From: Hellea sp.
Lineage (GTDB): Bacteria > Pseudomonadota > Alphaproteobacteria > Caulobacterales > Maricaulaceae
Assembly (NCBI GenBank): GCA_020631215.1
Contig: JAHDHS010000018.1
Span: forward strand, 1 to 46,589
Reading direction: 5' to 3'
Length of the DNA stretch: 46,589 nt
In this document: in pieces, positions 6,801-16,666 of the stretch
Layout: the number at the start of each line of letters is the position of its first letter
Numbering within the stretch: the stretch's first letter is position 1
Program-made: the position numbers and the translations under genes
The notes under the pieces: model-generated
Seen by the model: the letters and a program-made list of their open reading frames with translations, nothing else
Databases searched by the model: none
Told to the model about the DNA's origin: nothing

Positions 6801-7907
6801 ATGAGCTTGATCACAGACTTCATCACCCGGGCTGAGAGCCTTTCAGAGCGTTCGGGGCAGTCACTCTCGACGATCTCACGGAAGATATTCAATGACGGCA
6901 AAGGCATTGCCCGCCTAAAAGAAGGCGGTCAGTGCACGCTCAAGACGATGGATGCGGCTTTGGAAAAACTTGCAGAGCTTGAAGCCGAGGCCGATGGCTC
7001 TGCTGCACTCGCCATGAGCCATCTGGATCGCCTTGAGGCCGAAAGCATGCACATTATGCGTGAGGTCGCGAGCCAGTGTCAGAACCCCGTCATGCTTTAC
7101 TCGGTTGGCAAGGACAGCTCCGTGATGCTTCATTTGGCGCAAAAGGCGTTTTTTCCGTCTGTGCCGCCATTCCCTCTGCTGCATGTGGATACGACCTGGA
7201 AATTCAAGGAAATGATCGAATTTCGGGACCGGCGCGCCAAAGAAGTCGGCATGGAACTGATCGTTCACATCAATCCGGACGGTGTGCGAGACAATGTCGG
7301 CCCCTTCACTCATGGATCGGCTGTACATACAGACATCATGAAAACGCAGGGCCTAAAGCAGGCTTTGGATAAGTATAAATTCGACGCAGCCTTTGGCGGG
7401 GCGCGGCGGGATGAGGAAAAATCCCGCGCGAAAGAGCGTATCTTTAGCTTCCGGTCAGAAAATCACCGTTGGGACGCCAAGAACCAGCGGCCAGAGCTTT
7501 GGAATATTTATAATACGCGCGTTCACAAAGGCGAGAGCATGCGCGTCTTTCCGCTGTCCAATTGGACGGAGCTGGATATTTGGCAATATATTGAACGCGA
7601 GCAAATCCCGATCCCTGATCTGTATCTGTCCAAAAAACGTCCGGTCGTGGAAAAGGACGGCGTTCTGATCATGGTCGATGATGACCGTATGCCCATCAGG
7701 CCGGATGATGTGGTCGAAGAGAAGATGGTGCGTTTTCGCACGCTCGGCTGTTACCCCTTAACCGGAGCCGTGGAGAGTGAGGCGGATACGCTGCCGGAGG
7801 TTATTCAGGAAATGCTGCTAACCACGACTTCTGAGCGCCAAGGCCGCGTCATTGACAATGATGTCGGCGCGTCAATGGAGCAAAAGAAAGAAGAGGGGTA
7901 TTTCTAA
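6801..7907 (+). CDS. cysD: sulfate adenylyltransferase subunit CysD with N-terminal HTH-like domain
   Basis: The catalytic small subunit of ATP sulfurylase, which makes APS from sulfate and ATP together with the GTPase CysN. From residue 72 ([19 protein letters not shown]) it aligns over its full length with ordinary CysD: PP-loop [47 protein letters not shown] and terminal KKEEGYF. Ordinary CysD is about 300 residues; this one is 368. The extra 70 residues resemble the small alphaproteobacterial HTH module: [19 protein letters not shown], then [20 protein letters not shown] 6801 has AAGG six bases upstream. The internal ATG 7014, where normal CysD would begin, has no ribosome binding site, so the fusion looks real. 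Confidence 0.93.
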   Translation: MSLITDFITRAESLSERSGQSLSTISRKIFNDGKGIARLKEGGQCTLKTMDAALEKLAELEAEADGSAALAMSHLDRLEAESMHIMREVASQCQNPVMLYSVGKDSSVMLHLAQKAFFPSVPPFPLLHVDTTWKFKEMIEFRDRRAKEVGMELIVHINPDGVRDNVGPFTHGSAVHTDIMKTQGLKQALDKYKFDAAFGGARRDEEKSRAKERIFSFRSENHRWDAKNQRPELWNIYNTRVHKGESMRVFPLSNWTELDIWQYIEREQIPIPDLYLSKKRPVVEKDGVLIMVDDDRMPIRPDDVVEEKMVRFRTLGCYPLTGAVESEADTLPEVIQEMLLTTTSERQGRVIDNDVGASMEQKKEEGYF

Positions 7908-9820
7908 TGGCCCATCTTGATGATTTGATCGCCACGGATATTCACGCCTATCTGCGCGCGCAGGAAAAGAAGTCTTTCCTCCGCTTTATCACTTGCGGCT
8001 CGGTGGATGACGGTAAGTCGACCCTGATTGGGCGACTGCTCTATGATTCCAAACTAATCTATGAAGACCAGCTCGCAAGTATTGAAAAAGACAGCAAAAA
8101 ATCCGGCACACAAGGTGACAAAATTGATCTGGCTTTGCTCGTGGACGGATTGGCAGCAGAGCGGGAGCAGGGCATCACCATTGATGTCGCTTATCGGTTT
8201 TTCAGCACAGATAAGCGTAAATTCATTGTCGCAGATACGCCGGGCCATGTCCAATATACCCGCAATATGGCGACGGGCGCCTCGACAGCGGATGTTGCGA
8301 TTTTGCTGATCGATGCACGTTACGGCGTTCAGGAGCAAACGCGCCGCCATGCCTTTATCGCGTCGCTTCTGGGTATCAAACACGTCGTCGTCGCTGTGAA
8401 CAAGATGGACTTACTGGGGTTTGACCAAGCGACTTTTAACGATATCGAGGTAGATTTCCGTGAATTTGCCGCGTCACTTAATTTCGAAGACATTCGCTGC
8501 ATTCCCATGTCGGCGCTGGACGGCGATAATGTGATCCGCAAGTCGGATCGATCAGGTTGGTATCAGGGACCAAGTCTGCTGGAATATTTAGAGACGGTGG
8601 ATGTAGACAGTGCCACACTGGACGCTCCGTTCCGCCTGCCGGTGCAATGGGTCAACCGTCCTAATCTGGATTTCCGGGGCTTTTCCGGCACAATTGCCAG
8701 CGGCACGATTGAAACTGGAGATGAAGTGATCGTTATCCCGTCCGGCAAACGCTCCAAGGTCAAAGAGATTGTAACCTTTGATGGCCATCGCGAGATCGCA
8801 CGCGAGGATATGGCGGTCACTCTAACCCTGACCGATGAGATAGATATCAGCCGCGGAGATATTATTTGTAAGACAGACGCACCCGCAGAACAGGCCGATC
8901 AGTTTCAGGCGCATCTTATCTGGATGAGCGAGCAACGGTTGTTTCCAGGGCGGCAATATTTGCTCAAGACGGCCAATAAGACAGTCCCCGTCACGGTCAA
9001 CAGATTGAAGCACCGTATTGATATTAATGATTTTTCTGAAGTTGCGGCCAAAACGCTCGACTTAAATGAAATCGGCGTAGCAACGCTTTCATTGGGCGCG
9101 CCCATTGCTTTCGATCCTTATGGCGACAACCGCCAAACCGGGGCATTTATCCTGATTGACCGCCAGACCAATGCGACCGTCGGGGCGGGCATGCTTGATT
9201 ACGCATTGCGCCGCGCGAAGAATGTGGTCTGGCAAGATTTAGATGTCTCCAAGACCGCCCGCGCAGCTCAGAAAAACCAAAGACCCGTCTTGTTGTGGTT
9301 CACAGGTCTATCGGGGTCAGGCAAATCGACCATCGCCAACCTTGTCGATAAACGCCTGCTCGACTTAGGCCGCCACACCTATACGCTGGACGGGGATAAT
9401 GTACGTCACGGTCTTAATCAGGACCTCAACTTTTCCAAGGCGGACAGGGTTGAAAACATCCGCCGGATTGGTGAGGTTGCGAAGCTGATGGTGGATGCAG
9501 GGCTGATTACAATGGCAAGCTTTATTTCGCCTTACCGGGCGGAACGTGACATGGCCCGCAGGTTGCTGGAAGAGGGCGAATTTGTCGAAATCTTCGTCAA
9601 CACGCCGCTGGAAGTCGCAGAGGCCCGGGACGTCAAAGGCCTATATGCCCGCGCCCGCGCCGGAGAGATTAAAAATTTCACCGGGATCGATAGCGAGTAT
9701 CAAGCGCCTAAAAATCCTGAAATCACGGTCAATACGGTTGAAATGAGCGCCGAAGATGCCGCCGAAATGATTGTCGCGCATCTAACGGAAAACGGTTATC
9801 TTGAAGGTCAAGATGGCTGA
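7907..9820 (+). CDS. cysNC: bifunctional sulfate adenylyltransferase GTPase / APS kinase CysNC
   Basis: A 637-residue fusion. The N-terminal part is the EF-Tu-like GTPase Cys[25 protein letters not shown] and NKMDLLG give the G1, G3 and G4 motifs. The C-terminal part, from about residue 460, is APS kinase Cys[15 protein letters not shown]-loop, [13 protein letters not shown] and [13 protein letters not shown]. Together with CysD it converts sulfate to PAPS. The start ATG shares one base with the cysD stop. Both domains appear complete. The fused form is common in proteobacteria. Confidence 0.97.
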   Translation: MAHLDDLIATDIHAYLRAQEKKSFLRFITCGSVDDGKSTLIGRLLYDSKLIYEDQLASIEKDSKKSGTQGDKIDLALLVDGLAAEREQGITIDVAYRFFSTDKRKFIVADTPGHVQYTRNMATGASTADVAILLIDARYGVQEQTRRHAFIASLLGIKHVVVAVNKMDLLGFDQATFNDIEVDFREFAASLNFEDIRCIPMSALDGDNVIRKSDRSGWYQGPSLLEYLETVDVDSATLDAPFRLPVQWVNRPNLDFRGFSGTIASGTIETGDEVIVIPSGKRSKVKEIVTFDGHREIAREDMAVTLTLTDEIDISRGDIICKTDAPAEQADQFQAHLIWMSEQRLFPGRQYLLKTANKTVPVTVNRLKHRIDINDFSEVAAKTLDLNEIGVATLSLGAPIAFDPYGDNRQTGAFILIDRQTNATVGAGMLDYALRRAKNVVWQDLDVSKTARAAQKNQRPVLLWFTGLSGSGKSTIANLVDKRLLDLGRHTYTLDGDNVRHGLNQDLNFSKADRVENIRRIGEVAKLMVDAGLITMASFISPYRAERDMARRLLEEGEFVEIFVNTPLEVAEARDVKGLYARARAGEIKNFTGIDSEYQAPKNPEITVNTVEMSAEDAAEMIVAHLTENGYLEGQDG

Positions 9821-10757
9821 TTTTGATGTCTTTAACGGGGATGCGGACGGGATAATTTCCCTTGTGCAATTACGTTTGGCTGAGCCGCGTGGGGCGAGGT
9901 TGATCACGGGCCGAAAGCGGGACATCAAGCTTTTGTCTCAAGTGCAGGCGGGCATAGGTGACCGCGTGACTGTGCTGGATATTTCTGCACGATCAAATGC
10001 AAATGATTTGACCCGTATCTTGGATGCGGGCGCAAAGGTACAATATTTCGACCATCATAATGCGGGTGATCTGGCAGATCACCCCAATCTCGACGCGACG
10101 ATTAATACGGCATCAGAAATCTGTACGGCCGTTCTGGTCGATCAGTATTTGGGCGGTCAATACCGTGCTTGGGCGGTGACAGCGGCCTATGGAGACAATT
10201 TTCCGGCAATGGCGGAACGTCTGGCGGCTGGACGCAATTTCCCGCTGGCTGAGCTTAAAGAGCTGGGAGAGATGATCAATTACAATGGCTATGGCGGGTC
10301 GGTTGAGGATTTACTCTATCATCCGGCAGATCTTTATCGGGCGCTTCTGCCATTTGAGACGCCTATTGACTTCCTGACTGGCGCACCGGAGCCGTTCTTT
10401 CGCCTGAAAGAACAATATGCCTCTGACTGGGCCATGGCTGAGCAAAGCGACATCCTGGATGACACGGCTACGGGGCAAATCCGGTTATTGGAAGACAATC
10501 CGGCTTCCCGCCGAATATCCGGTGATTATGGGAATAAGTTGGCCCAGCAAAATCCGGGCCGGGCCCATGCTATTTTAACCGTACAAAAGGGTGGCTATCT
10601 CGTTTCCATCCGCGCGCCGATTTCAAAGCGGGAAGGGGCTGATAAGCTGGCCCTGCAATTTGAAACTGGCGGCGGGCGGGCTGCTGCTGCGGGCATCAAC
10701 CATCTGCCAAGTGCAGATTTATCCAAATTCGTAGAGGCCTTTCGCAAATCCTTCTAA
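9813..10757 (+). CDS. DHH-family phosphoesterase (possible PAP phosphatase)
   Basis: A 314-residue protein starting at ATG 9813, overlapping the end of cysNC by eight bases. DHH motifs are in order: [11 protein letters not shown] near the N-terminus, VLDIS, and YFDHHNAG. The C-terminal DHHA1 half ends with [14 protein letters not shown]. Some DHH/DHHA1 proteins of the NrnA type degrade short RNAs and dephosphorylate 3'-phosphoadenosine 5'-phosphate (PAP). Because PAP is the by-product of using PAPS, the coupling to cysDNC suggests a CysQ-like clearing role. This is inference; other DHH substrates are possible. Confidence 0.85.
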   Translation: MADFDVFNGDADGIISLVQLRLAEPRGARLITGRKRDIKLLSQVQAGIGDRVTVLDISARSNANDLTRILDAGAKVQYFDHHNAGDLADHPNLDATINTASEICTAVLVDQYLGGQYRAWAVTAAYGDNFPAMAERLAAGRNFPLAELKELGEMINYNGYGGSVEDLLYHPADLYRALLPFETPIDFLTGAPEPFFRLKEQYASDWAMAEQSDILDDTATGQIRLLEDNPASRRISGDYGNKLAQQNPGRAHAILTVQKGGYLVSIRAPISKREGADKLALQFETGGGRAAAAGINHLPSADLSKFVEAFRKSF

Positions 10758-10785
10758 GCTGATAGCTTGGTTTACGGAGAGGCTC

Positions 10786-11232
10786 ATGCGTATTCATATT
10801 GCAATTATCACAACACTTCTAATATCCGCCTGCCAGCCGGAGCCCCAAAAAACGTCACATCCCTTTATTGGATGCTGGGAGACAGAAAACGGCTTGGAAC
10901 GGGAGATGTGGACAGCCGACCCGTCCGGTTGGTTGATTGGCTATGCGTTGAGCCGTGATGAAAGCGGCAAAGTGACCTTTTTTGAGCATATGCGTATCGA
11001 ACGCGGTGAGGGGACGGAGGTTTTAGTTGTCAATGGACGAGACGGTGCCATGACGCGGTTTACGCGCCGCATGACTGATAATCCTGAGGTGTTTCAGTTT
11101 GAATACTTGGATCATGATTTCCCGCAAATCATTCACTATCAACGCAATGGAAACCAGTTAAACGCTTATATTTCTGCTATGGACGGCAGCAATAAAACCC
11201 CGTTTGACAAGTCAAAATGCAAGACAGGTTAA
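10786..11232 (+). CDS. lipoprotein with DUF6265-like domain
   Basis: A 148-residue protein with a lipoprotein signal (MRIHIAIITTLLISAC, lipobox ISAC). The mature part has the pattern FIGCWETENG, then EHMRIERGEGTEVLVVNG, and YLDHDFPQIIHYQRNGNQLNAYI. This matches my memory of DUF6265 proteins, whose typical block is ENPEHDFPQRI..R..DG..L.ARI. Function is unknown; such domains are often secreted or periplasmic. It starts 28 bases after the DHH gene, behind GGAGAGG, so it may extend the same transcript. Confidence 0.75.
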   Translation: MRIHIAIITTLLISACQPEPQKTSHPFIGCWETENGLEREMWTADPSGWLIGYALSRDESGKVTFFEHMRIERGEGTEVLVVNGRDGAMTRFTRRMTDNPEVFQFEYLDHDFPQIIHYQRNGNQLNAYISAMDGSNKTPFDKSKCKTG

Positions 11233-11237
11233 GATAG

Positions 11238-11996
11238 ATGCCGAGCGAGAAAATTGAGTTCAAAGGCGCCTTTGGCGATACGCTATCCGCCAAGTTAGAC
11301 TGGCCTGAAGGGGAGCTTAAAAGCTGGGCGTTATTCGCGCATGGTTTTTCTATCGGCAAAGACCTGAAACCCATCCGTACCATCTCCAAGGCTTTGGTCG
11401 AAGATGGGTACGGCATGATGCGCTTTGACTTTACGGGACTTGGCGAGTCGGGCGGTAATTTCTCTGACACGAATTTTTCCTCTAATTGCGAAGATATACG
11501 CCATGCCGCAGCCTATTTGCGCCAATATCACAAAGCGCCCTGCGTGCTGATCGGACATAGTTTTGGCGGAACGGCGGCATTGAAAGTCGCGGATGAAATC
11601 CCGGAATGCAAGGCCGTCGCGACGATTGGGTCGCCTTGCGATACGACCCATATCGTCCATCAATTTGCTGACCAATTGGAAGAAATTGAAGAGGAAGGCG
11701 AGGCTAAAGTGCTGCTCGGGGGGCGGCCATTCATCATCAAAGAGCAATTCCTGGATGATATAGGCAATCATGACATCGCCAAAGAAATCGGCGATTTAGA
11801 TCGTGCCTTGATGATTTTTCATTCCCCGCAGGACCGCGTTGTCAGCATTGATAATGCCGCCCATATTTATGGTATGGCACGCCATCCCAAAAGTTTTGTC
11901 AGCCTTGACGGGGCGGATCATCTCTTGCTGAAAAACCCTATGGATGCTGAATATATTGCTCATGTTTTAACGGCTTGGGCGCACCGCTACATTTAA
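11238..11996 (+). CDS. alpha/beta hydrolase
   Basis: A 252-residue serine hydrolase fold protein without a signal peptide. LFAHGFSIGKD provides the oxyanion region, LIGHSFGGTAAL the nucleophile elbow, HSPQDRVVSI the acid, and DGADHLLLKN the histidine. RFDFTGLGESGG is typical of the family that is often paired or fused with OsmC. The start is ATG 11238, six bases after the previous stop, with a weak ribosome binding site (TAAGATAG). The substrate cannot be predicted. Confidence 0.9.
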   Translation: MPSEKIEFKGAFGDTLSAKLDWPEGELKSWALFAHGFSIGKDLKPIRTISKALVEDGYGMMRFDFTGLGESGGNFSDTNFSSNCEDIRHAAAYLRQYHKAPCVLIGHSFGGTAALKVADEIPECKAVATIGSPCDTTHIVHQFADQLEEIEEEGEAKVLLGGRPFIIKEQFLDDIGNHDIAKEIGDLDRALMIFHSPQDRVVSIDNAAHIYGMARHPKSFVSLDGADHLLLKNPMDAEYIAHVLTAWAHRYI

Positions 11997-12108
11997 CGTC
12001 CTGATCACAGAACATTGATCTGATCTTATCGGAATTGGCCTGATATTCGCATGGCGTTAATCCTATATTCGCGCAAATCGCCTAAAGGCGTGCTGTGAAG
12101 GGATAAGC

Positions 12109-13272
12109 ATGCTGAGCTCCGCATCTGCATCATCGAATGGCCAAGGCCACTATTTCGCGGCGCTTGACGGGTTTCGCGGAGTTTTGGCTGTATTCGTTGC
12201 GGTGTATCATACCTTTTGGTTGTCACACCCAAACAGCACGCGTTTTTTTGAAAATGGGCCCGTTATAATCGATTTATTTTTCGTGTTTTCGGGCTTTTTG
12301 ATGTTTATGCTCTACGCAGGAAAAATAACTGACAGAGCCTCGGCTAAGCGATTTATGGTCAAACGGTTTGCCAGGCTTTATCCGCTTCATTTGTTCATGT
12401 TGATGGTTTTTCTGGGCTTTGCCCTATTCAGACTATGGGCCCACAAAGTTGGTTTGGCGACTCATGAAACCGGTGAAATTTTACCTTTTGCTGCCGGATC
12501 ACCAGATAGCTGGGGTAATTTTCTGGCCCATATTTTTCTTTTAAACGCGCATGGTTTATCAGAAGGCTTGACCTATAATCCGCCGAGTTGGACCATAGGG
12601 GCTGAGTTTTATACATATTTTCTGTTTATCGCTTTCATGTTGTTCATGGTAGGCAAGCGTTTCGGGGCAGGATTATGCGCTCTGCTGCTGGCTAGTATTA
12701 TTGTGATATATGCGCTCTTGGCGGCCGTAAAGCCGGATATGAATATCACTTATGATTTCGGGTTTATCCGCTGTGTCGCCGGTTTCTTTGTGGGGGTGTT
12801 GGCATCGCGTTTGTTTCAGTTCAAGCGGCTCAATTTGACGGGACATAAAAGTTCAGCTTTGGAGCTGGCGGTTCTATTGGGCGGGATAGCCTTCGTTATA
12901 TACTGCAGCGGCAAACTACAATTTCTTGTGGGGCCTATTCTGTTTCTATTTGTTTTTGTGTTTGCACATGATGGAGGGGCAGTCTCCAAAGTCATGAGCC
13001 ACAGGCTCTTTCGATATTTGGGTAAGATTTCTTACTCGGTATACATGATCCACGTCATTATTGCGATTGTTTTTGGTGTCTTCGCTGACTCGGTTTTGAC
13101 CAATACCTGGGCAAATTGGAATACATCCGGATTTGGCGGTGACTTTTTACTGATCGCTTATTTGATCGTTGTTATCGGCCTGTCTCATCTTAGCTATCAC
13201 TTCATCGAAGTGCCTGGCGGAAAATTTGTGAGGCATTTATTTCAGCGCAAAACTCTGACTGCAAGTGCTTGA
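12109..13272 (+). CDS. acyltransferase 3 family membrane protein
   Basis: A 387-residue polytopic membrane protein of the OafA/NodX type. The N-terminal motif GFRGVLAVFVAVYHTFW, including the family histidine, and FENGPVIIDLFFVFSGFLM are diagnostic. About ten hydrophobic segments follow, including LGKISYSVYMIHVI near the end. Members O-acylate sugars or lipids on the cell envelope. The start ATG has AAGGGATA upstream. It is a single gene with its own 112-base upstream region and no envelope-synthesis neighbours, so the substrate is unknown. Confidence 0.93.
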   Translation: MLSSASASSNGQGHYFAALDGFRGVLAVFVAVYHTFWLSHPNSTRFFENGPVIIDLFFVFSGFLMFMLYAGKITDRASAKRFMVKRFARLYPLHLFMLMVFLGFALFRLWAHKVGLATHETGEILPFAAGSPDSWGNFLAHIFLLNAHGLSEGLTYNPPSWTIGAEFYTYFLFIAFMLFMVGKRFGAGLCALLLASIIVIYALLAAVKPDMNITYDFGFIRCVAGFFVGVLASRLFQFKRLNLTGHKSSALELAVLLGGIAFVIYCSGKLQFLVGPILFLFVFVFAHDGGAVSKVMSHRLFRYLGKISYSVYMIHVIIAIVFGVFADSVLTNTWANWNTSGFGGDFLLIAYLIVVIGLSHLSYHFIEVPGGKFVRHLFQRKTLTASA

Positions 13273-13303
13273 ACCCGGGCCCGTAAACGGCTAACTGCCC
13301 GCT

Positions 13304-13765
13304 ATGTCGAAAACAAAATACAATGATCTAGAGCAGCTTGGCACCACACAAGCCCTACCGACCTCACCGGATGAGGCCATTCTGGAGCGCGTTAATAACC
13401 CCTGTGATGAACCCTATATGGTGCGATTGGTTGCGCCGGAATTTACCTCGATTTGCCCAGTCACCGGGCAGCCGGACTTTGCGCATTTAGTCGTCGATTA
13501 CTGCCCCGATAAATGGATTGTTGAGAGCAAAGCCTTCAAATTATTCCTCGGATCATATCGCAATCATGGCGATTTTCATGAGGCCTGTACAACCGGCATC
13601 GGTCAGCGCCTTGTCAAAGAGATCAAACCTAAATGGCTGCGTATAGGAGGCTATTGGTATCCGCGCGGCGGCATACCGATTGATGTGTTTTACCAATATG
13701 GCAAGGCCCCTAAAGACCTATGGGTCCCCGACCAAGGCGTTCCGCCCTATCGCGGCCGCGGATAA
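13304..13765 (+). CDS. queF: NADPH-dependent 7-cyano-7-deazaguanine reductase QueF
   Basis: A 153-residue unimodular QueF that reduces preQ0 to preQ1 in queuosine synthesis. The catalytic cysteine sits in [13 protein letters not shown] and the aspartate in NHGDFHE, with the [16 protein letters not shown] substrate/NADPH block between. Length is normal for the short class. The start ATG lies 32 bases after the acyltransferase stop. No other queuosine genes are visible nearby. Confidence 0.96.
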   Translation: MSKTKYNDLEQLGTTQALPTSPDEAILERVNNPCDEPYMVRLVAPEFTSICPVTGQPDFAHLVVDYCPDKWIVESKAFKLFLGSYRNHGDFHEACTTGIGQRLVKEIKPKWLRIGGYWYPRGGIPIDVFYQYGKAPKDLWVPDQGVPPYRGRG

Positions 13766-13836
13766 TTTAGCGGATTATTCATTTGGGATTTCCCTGAACA
13801 CTCCCTATGTAGGGGCGTAAGAGTAAAGGAGACCAC

Positions 13837-14646
13837 ATGGCTAAGCTGAATGTCGCAACGGATAATGCTGCTGATGTCTGCGTATGGTCGTGCCTGAAAC
13901 AAGAAGCTGCGGCCTATGCGACCAAAGAAGTTTCACTATCGTCTTTGCTTCATGCGACAATTTTAGATCAGGCGGATCTTGGCGGAGCTCTCGTTAATCA
14001 TCTGTCAGAGAAGCTTACGACCGCCGATTTTTCTACTTTGAAAATGCGGCAGGTTCTCAGTGAAGCTATACAAATCGATCCAAAGATTGTTGAATATGCT
14101 GCGAAGGATTTGTTGGCGGTCAAAGAGCGTGACCCCGCTTGCACATCTTATTTGCAGGCATTTTTATATTTCAAAGGGTTTATGGCGATCCAGACTCATC
14201 GCTGCGCGCATGCCTTATATGGCGCAGGGCGGGATCTGGTGGCTTTTCATCTGCAAAACCGTAGCTCTGAGCTCTTTGGCGTTGACATCAACCCGGCAGC
14301 TGTCGTCGGATATGGCGTTATGTTAGATCATGCTACGGGGTTCGTGATGGGCGAAACAGCCCGTATAGGCAATGATTGTTCAATCTTGCAAGGCGTCACG
14401 CTGGGCGGAACCGGCAAGGCTGATGAAGATCGTCATCCGAAAATCGGTGACCGTGTATTGCTAGGGGCAGGGGCCTGTGTTCTTGGAAATATCATGATCG
14501 GTGACGGTGCCAAAATCGCCGCTGGATCAGTCGTGTTGAAACCTGTCCCGGCAAATTGCACGGCGGCTGGCGTTCCAGCTAAACTCGTTGGCGATTGTTG
14601 TGACAACCCCGCCGCATCCATGGATCAAACTTTAGGAGACTCATAA
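13837..14646 (+). CDS. cysE: serine O-acetyltransferase CysE
   Basis: A 269-residue protein with the CysE N-terminal helical domain (DVCVWSCLKQEAAAYA) and a C-terminal left-handed beta-helix of hexapeptide repeats. Hallmarks are VDINPAAVVGYGVMLDHATGFVMGE and the following ILQGVTLGGTGK, with the catalytic Asp-His region in LDHATG. It makes O-acetylserine, the carbon skeleton for cysteine. A good AAAGGAGA ribosome binding site precedes ATG 13837. The stop abuts the next gene directly. It fits the sulfur assimilation theme of the window. Confidence 0.96.
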   Translation: MAKLNVATDNAADVCVWSCLKQEAAAYATKEVSLSSLLHATILDQADLGGALVNHLSEKLTTADFSTLKMRQVLSEAIQIDPKIVEYAAKDLLAVKERDPACTSYLQAFLYFKGFMAIQTHRCAHALYGAGRDLVAFHLQNRSSELFGVDINPAAVVGYGVMLDHATGFVMGETARIGNDCSILQGVTLGGTGKADEDRHPKIGDRVLLGAGACVLGNIMIGDGAKIAAGSVVLKPVPANCTAAGVPAKLVGDCCDNPAASMDQTLGDS

Positions 14647-14859
14647 ATGAGCCCGGAACAAATTACTCAAGTTCGGAATTACCTCTGTCAACGGCTCGGC
14701 ACCGAGGCCGTTACGATCAAACCCCGTAAAGTTCAGGATAGTGTCGAAGTTTACCTGAATGACGAGATTCTTGGCCTGCTCTATATCGACGATGAAGACC
14801 CGAATGATATTTCCTATGATCTGAATATCTCGATTCTTCAGCAGGATTTGGACGGATAA
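14647..14859 (+). CDS. DUF3126 family protein
   Basis: A 70-residue acidic protein starting immediately after the cysE stop, with AGGAGA within the end of cysE. The pattern [31 protein letters not shown] matches DUF3126, a small alphaproteobacterial family that I recall often next to cysE. Function unknown. Its stop overlaps the next start by one base (TAATG), so cysE, this gene and the following hexapeptide protein form a coupled unit. Confidence 0.85.
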   Translation: MSPEQITQVRNYLCQRLGTEAVTIKPRKVQDSVEVYLNDEILGLLYIDDEDPNDISYDLNISILQQDLDG

Positions 14860-15380
14860 TGAGCGTTTATCGCTTAGGAGAAGTGACGCCTGACATACAC
14901 AAAAGCGCTTGGGTTGCGCCCAATGCGCAGGTTATGGGCAATGTCATTTTGGCCGAAGAGTCCTCTGTCTGGTTTGGCGCTGTTCTGCGCGGAGATAATG
15001 AGCCGATCAAAATTGGTGCTAGGTCAAATGTGCAGGATAATTCTGTGCTTCATACCGATCCGGGCATGCCGCTCAATATTGGCGAAGGTGTCATCATCGG
15101 TCATCAGGTTATGCTGCATGGCTGTACAATCGGCGACAATACTTTGATAGGAATCGGCGCGACTGTACTGAACGGGGCCAAGATAGGAAAAAATTGCCTG
15201 ATCGGGGCACATGCGCTCATAACGGAAGGCAAAGAAATTCCGGATGGGTCGATGGTTGTTGGCGCGCCGGGGAAGATTATTCGTCAGCTAAATGAACAGC
15301 AAATCGCCATGCTGAAACTCAATGCCGATGTTTACGTCGCCAATGCCAAGCGGTTTGCGGCTGATTTGGAAGAAATTTAA
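14859..15380 (+). CDS. gamma-carbonic anhydrase-like hexapeptide-repeat protein
   Basis: A 173-residue left-handed beta-helix protein of the gamma-carbonic anhydrase/YrdA family. [31 protein letters not shown] and [12 protein letters not shown] supply the fold and the three metal-binding histidines ([12 protein letters not shown]). Members bind zinc, but many have no proven carbonic anhydrase activity. It is third in the cysE unit, and its 3' end overlaps the 3' end of the opposite gene by four bases. Confidence 0.93.
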   Translation: MSVYRLGEVTPDIHKSAWVAPNAQVMGNVILAEESSVWFGAVLRGDNEPIKIGARSNVQDNSVLHTDPGMPLNIGEGVIIGHQVMLHGCTIGDNTLIGIGATVLNGAKIGKNCLIGAHALITEGKEIPDGSMVVGAPGKIIRQLNEQQIAMLKLNADVYVANAKRFAADLEEI

Positions 15381-15931
15381 CGCTCTACATCCCACAAATC
15401 GCGGATACGTTTGTCCATGGCCGATCCAATATTGAACCAAGCAGTTCGATTTTCGAAGCTATCCAGAATGAAGAGCCGATCATCCGCAGAGAGAGGCTGG
15501 CTTAGCACATTGCGAATGTCTTCAGCACTGGCAGCGGCCTGCAAGAGCCAGAGACTGTCGCCAATCCGCTCAACCTGTCCCAAACCTTGCAGCATCCTAA
15601 GGAACTCCATACCCTTGCCGGAGCGTATTTCCGCCATGACAACAAAAACGGATGGTTTTCGGTTTGATTGAGGTTGAATATACGCCGCGTTTGATAATTT
15701 CGTTTTGTTTTCTGGAGTCTGTGAAATCCAGTTCATGAGCCCCGGGTCGGCGGAAACAGGTCGGTATTGGCCGATGGTGTTTTGTGAGATAAGAGATTGA
15801 GCGGTTACGCGGCCTTCGCACATAAAGTTCCACAGCACTTGATCAGTGAAAGGGCCATAAGCCTGCCCATCCACTTGTATATACCACTGACGCTGCGGAG
15901 CGGGCGGCTTGTTATGTGCGTTCTGAAACAT
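15377..15931 (-). CDS. GYF-domain (DUF4339-like) protein
   Basis: A 184-residue protein. Residues 15-70 form a GYF_2/DUF4339-like domain: [27 protein letters not shown] is the characteristic W-Y...GP(F/Y)...L..M...G pattern. The C-terminal half ([23 protein letters not shown], then [17 protein letters not shown]) resembles a small ferredoxin-like module and is not assigned. There is no signal peptide or TM segment. Bacterial GYF_2 domains are thought to mediate protein interaction. It is transcribed towards the cysE unit. Confidence 0.75.
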   Translation of the reverse strand: MFQNAHNKPPAPQRQWYIQVDGQAYGPFTDQVLWNFMCEGRVTAQSLISQNTIGQYRPVSADPGLMNWISQTPENKTKLSNAAYIQPQSNRKPSVFVVMAEIRSGKGMEFLRMLQGLGQVERIGDSLWLLQAAASAEDIRNVLSQPLSADDRLFILDSFENRTAWFNIGSAMDKRIRDLWDVER

Positions 15932-16006
15932 CGCTTATATATATGTGCGTGATTCGTCTTTTTTAGGTAGTAAGAAGTGACGAGACGTAATGTTTAGGAA
16001 GTCATC

Positions 16007-16666
16007 ATGACCAAAAGCCGAGAGCCGTTTTTCAATTTCTCTGAGCCTCTCCCTGTCTATTGGGCGGGTGTTTTGGTTGGCATTCAAATTTTGACTATAT
16101 TCGCATATAAGCTGATCGCGCCTTTGGTGGGGTCTTTCGCGATTTTGGTGCCATTTGGCGCTATGCCTATCGGGAACCAGATTGTCAGCTTGCTTGGGCA
16201 TGGATTTGTTCATTCGGGATGGAGTCATTTGCTCTTGAACAGCTTGATGGGCATTGTCTTTGGGATCGTCACTATTCGGGGGGCAAAGGTCTTAGCGACA
16301 TCAAAAGGAAAATCGGTCTCTGGGAATGGCGCGTTTCTGATTATTTTACTGGCAGGAATCATTTTGGGCGGTCTTTTTCAATGGGGCGTATGGGGAGTTA
16401 CCAATACCACCCAGGCCAGTATGATTGGAGCGTCGGGCGGCGTATCGGCATTATTCGCCGTAGCAGGTTGGGCGATGGGCGGAAAAGGGAAAATGCTGCA
16501 ATTTGGGTTTGGCTGGGTGGTGATCAACTGTGTATTGGTACTAGCGGAGCCCTTTTTTGGTGTGCGTATTTCCTGGGCAGGTCATCTGGGCGGTTACTTG
16601 GCGGGGATGTTGCTGGCCCCTTTTCTTGTTCGCGCCAACTCGACGGGGTTTACGGTTTTGCGCTAA
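16007..16666 (+). CDS. rhomboid-family intramembrane serine protease
   Basis: A 219-residue protein with about six TM segments. The catalytic serine is in MIGASGGVSALFA and the histidine in WAGHLGGYLAGM. HSGWSHLLLNSLMG is the conserved H..W.H...N motif. ATG 16007 has AGGAAG upstream. The first TM (YWAGVLVGIQILTIFAY) is preceded by a short polar tail. Substrates are unknown. The 3' end overlaps the opposite membrane-protein gene by 17 bases. Confidence 0.93.
   Translation: MTKSREPFFNFSEPLPVYWAGVLVGIQILTIFAYKLIAPLVGSFAILVPFGAMPIGNQIVSLLGHGFVHSGWSHLLLNSLMGIVFGIVTIRGAKVLATSKGKSVSGNGAFLIILLAGIILGGLFQWGVWGVTNTTQASMIGASGGVSALFAVAGWAMGGKGKMLQFGFGWVVINCVLVLAEPFFGVRISWAGHLGGYLAGMLLAPFLVRANSTGFTVLR

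Noticed and set aside
7014-7907. CysD starting at internal ATG 7014 with a separate HTH gene before it
   Set aside because: No stop codon between the parts and no ribosome binding site at 7014; the upstream ATG has one.
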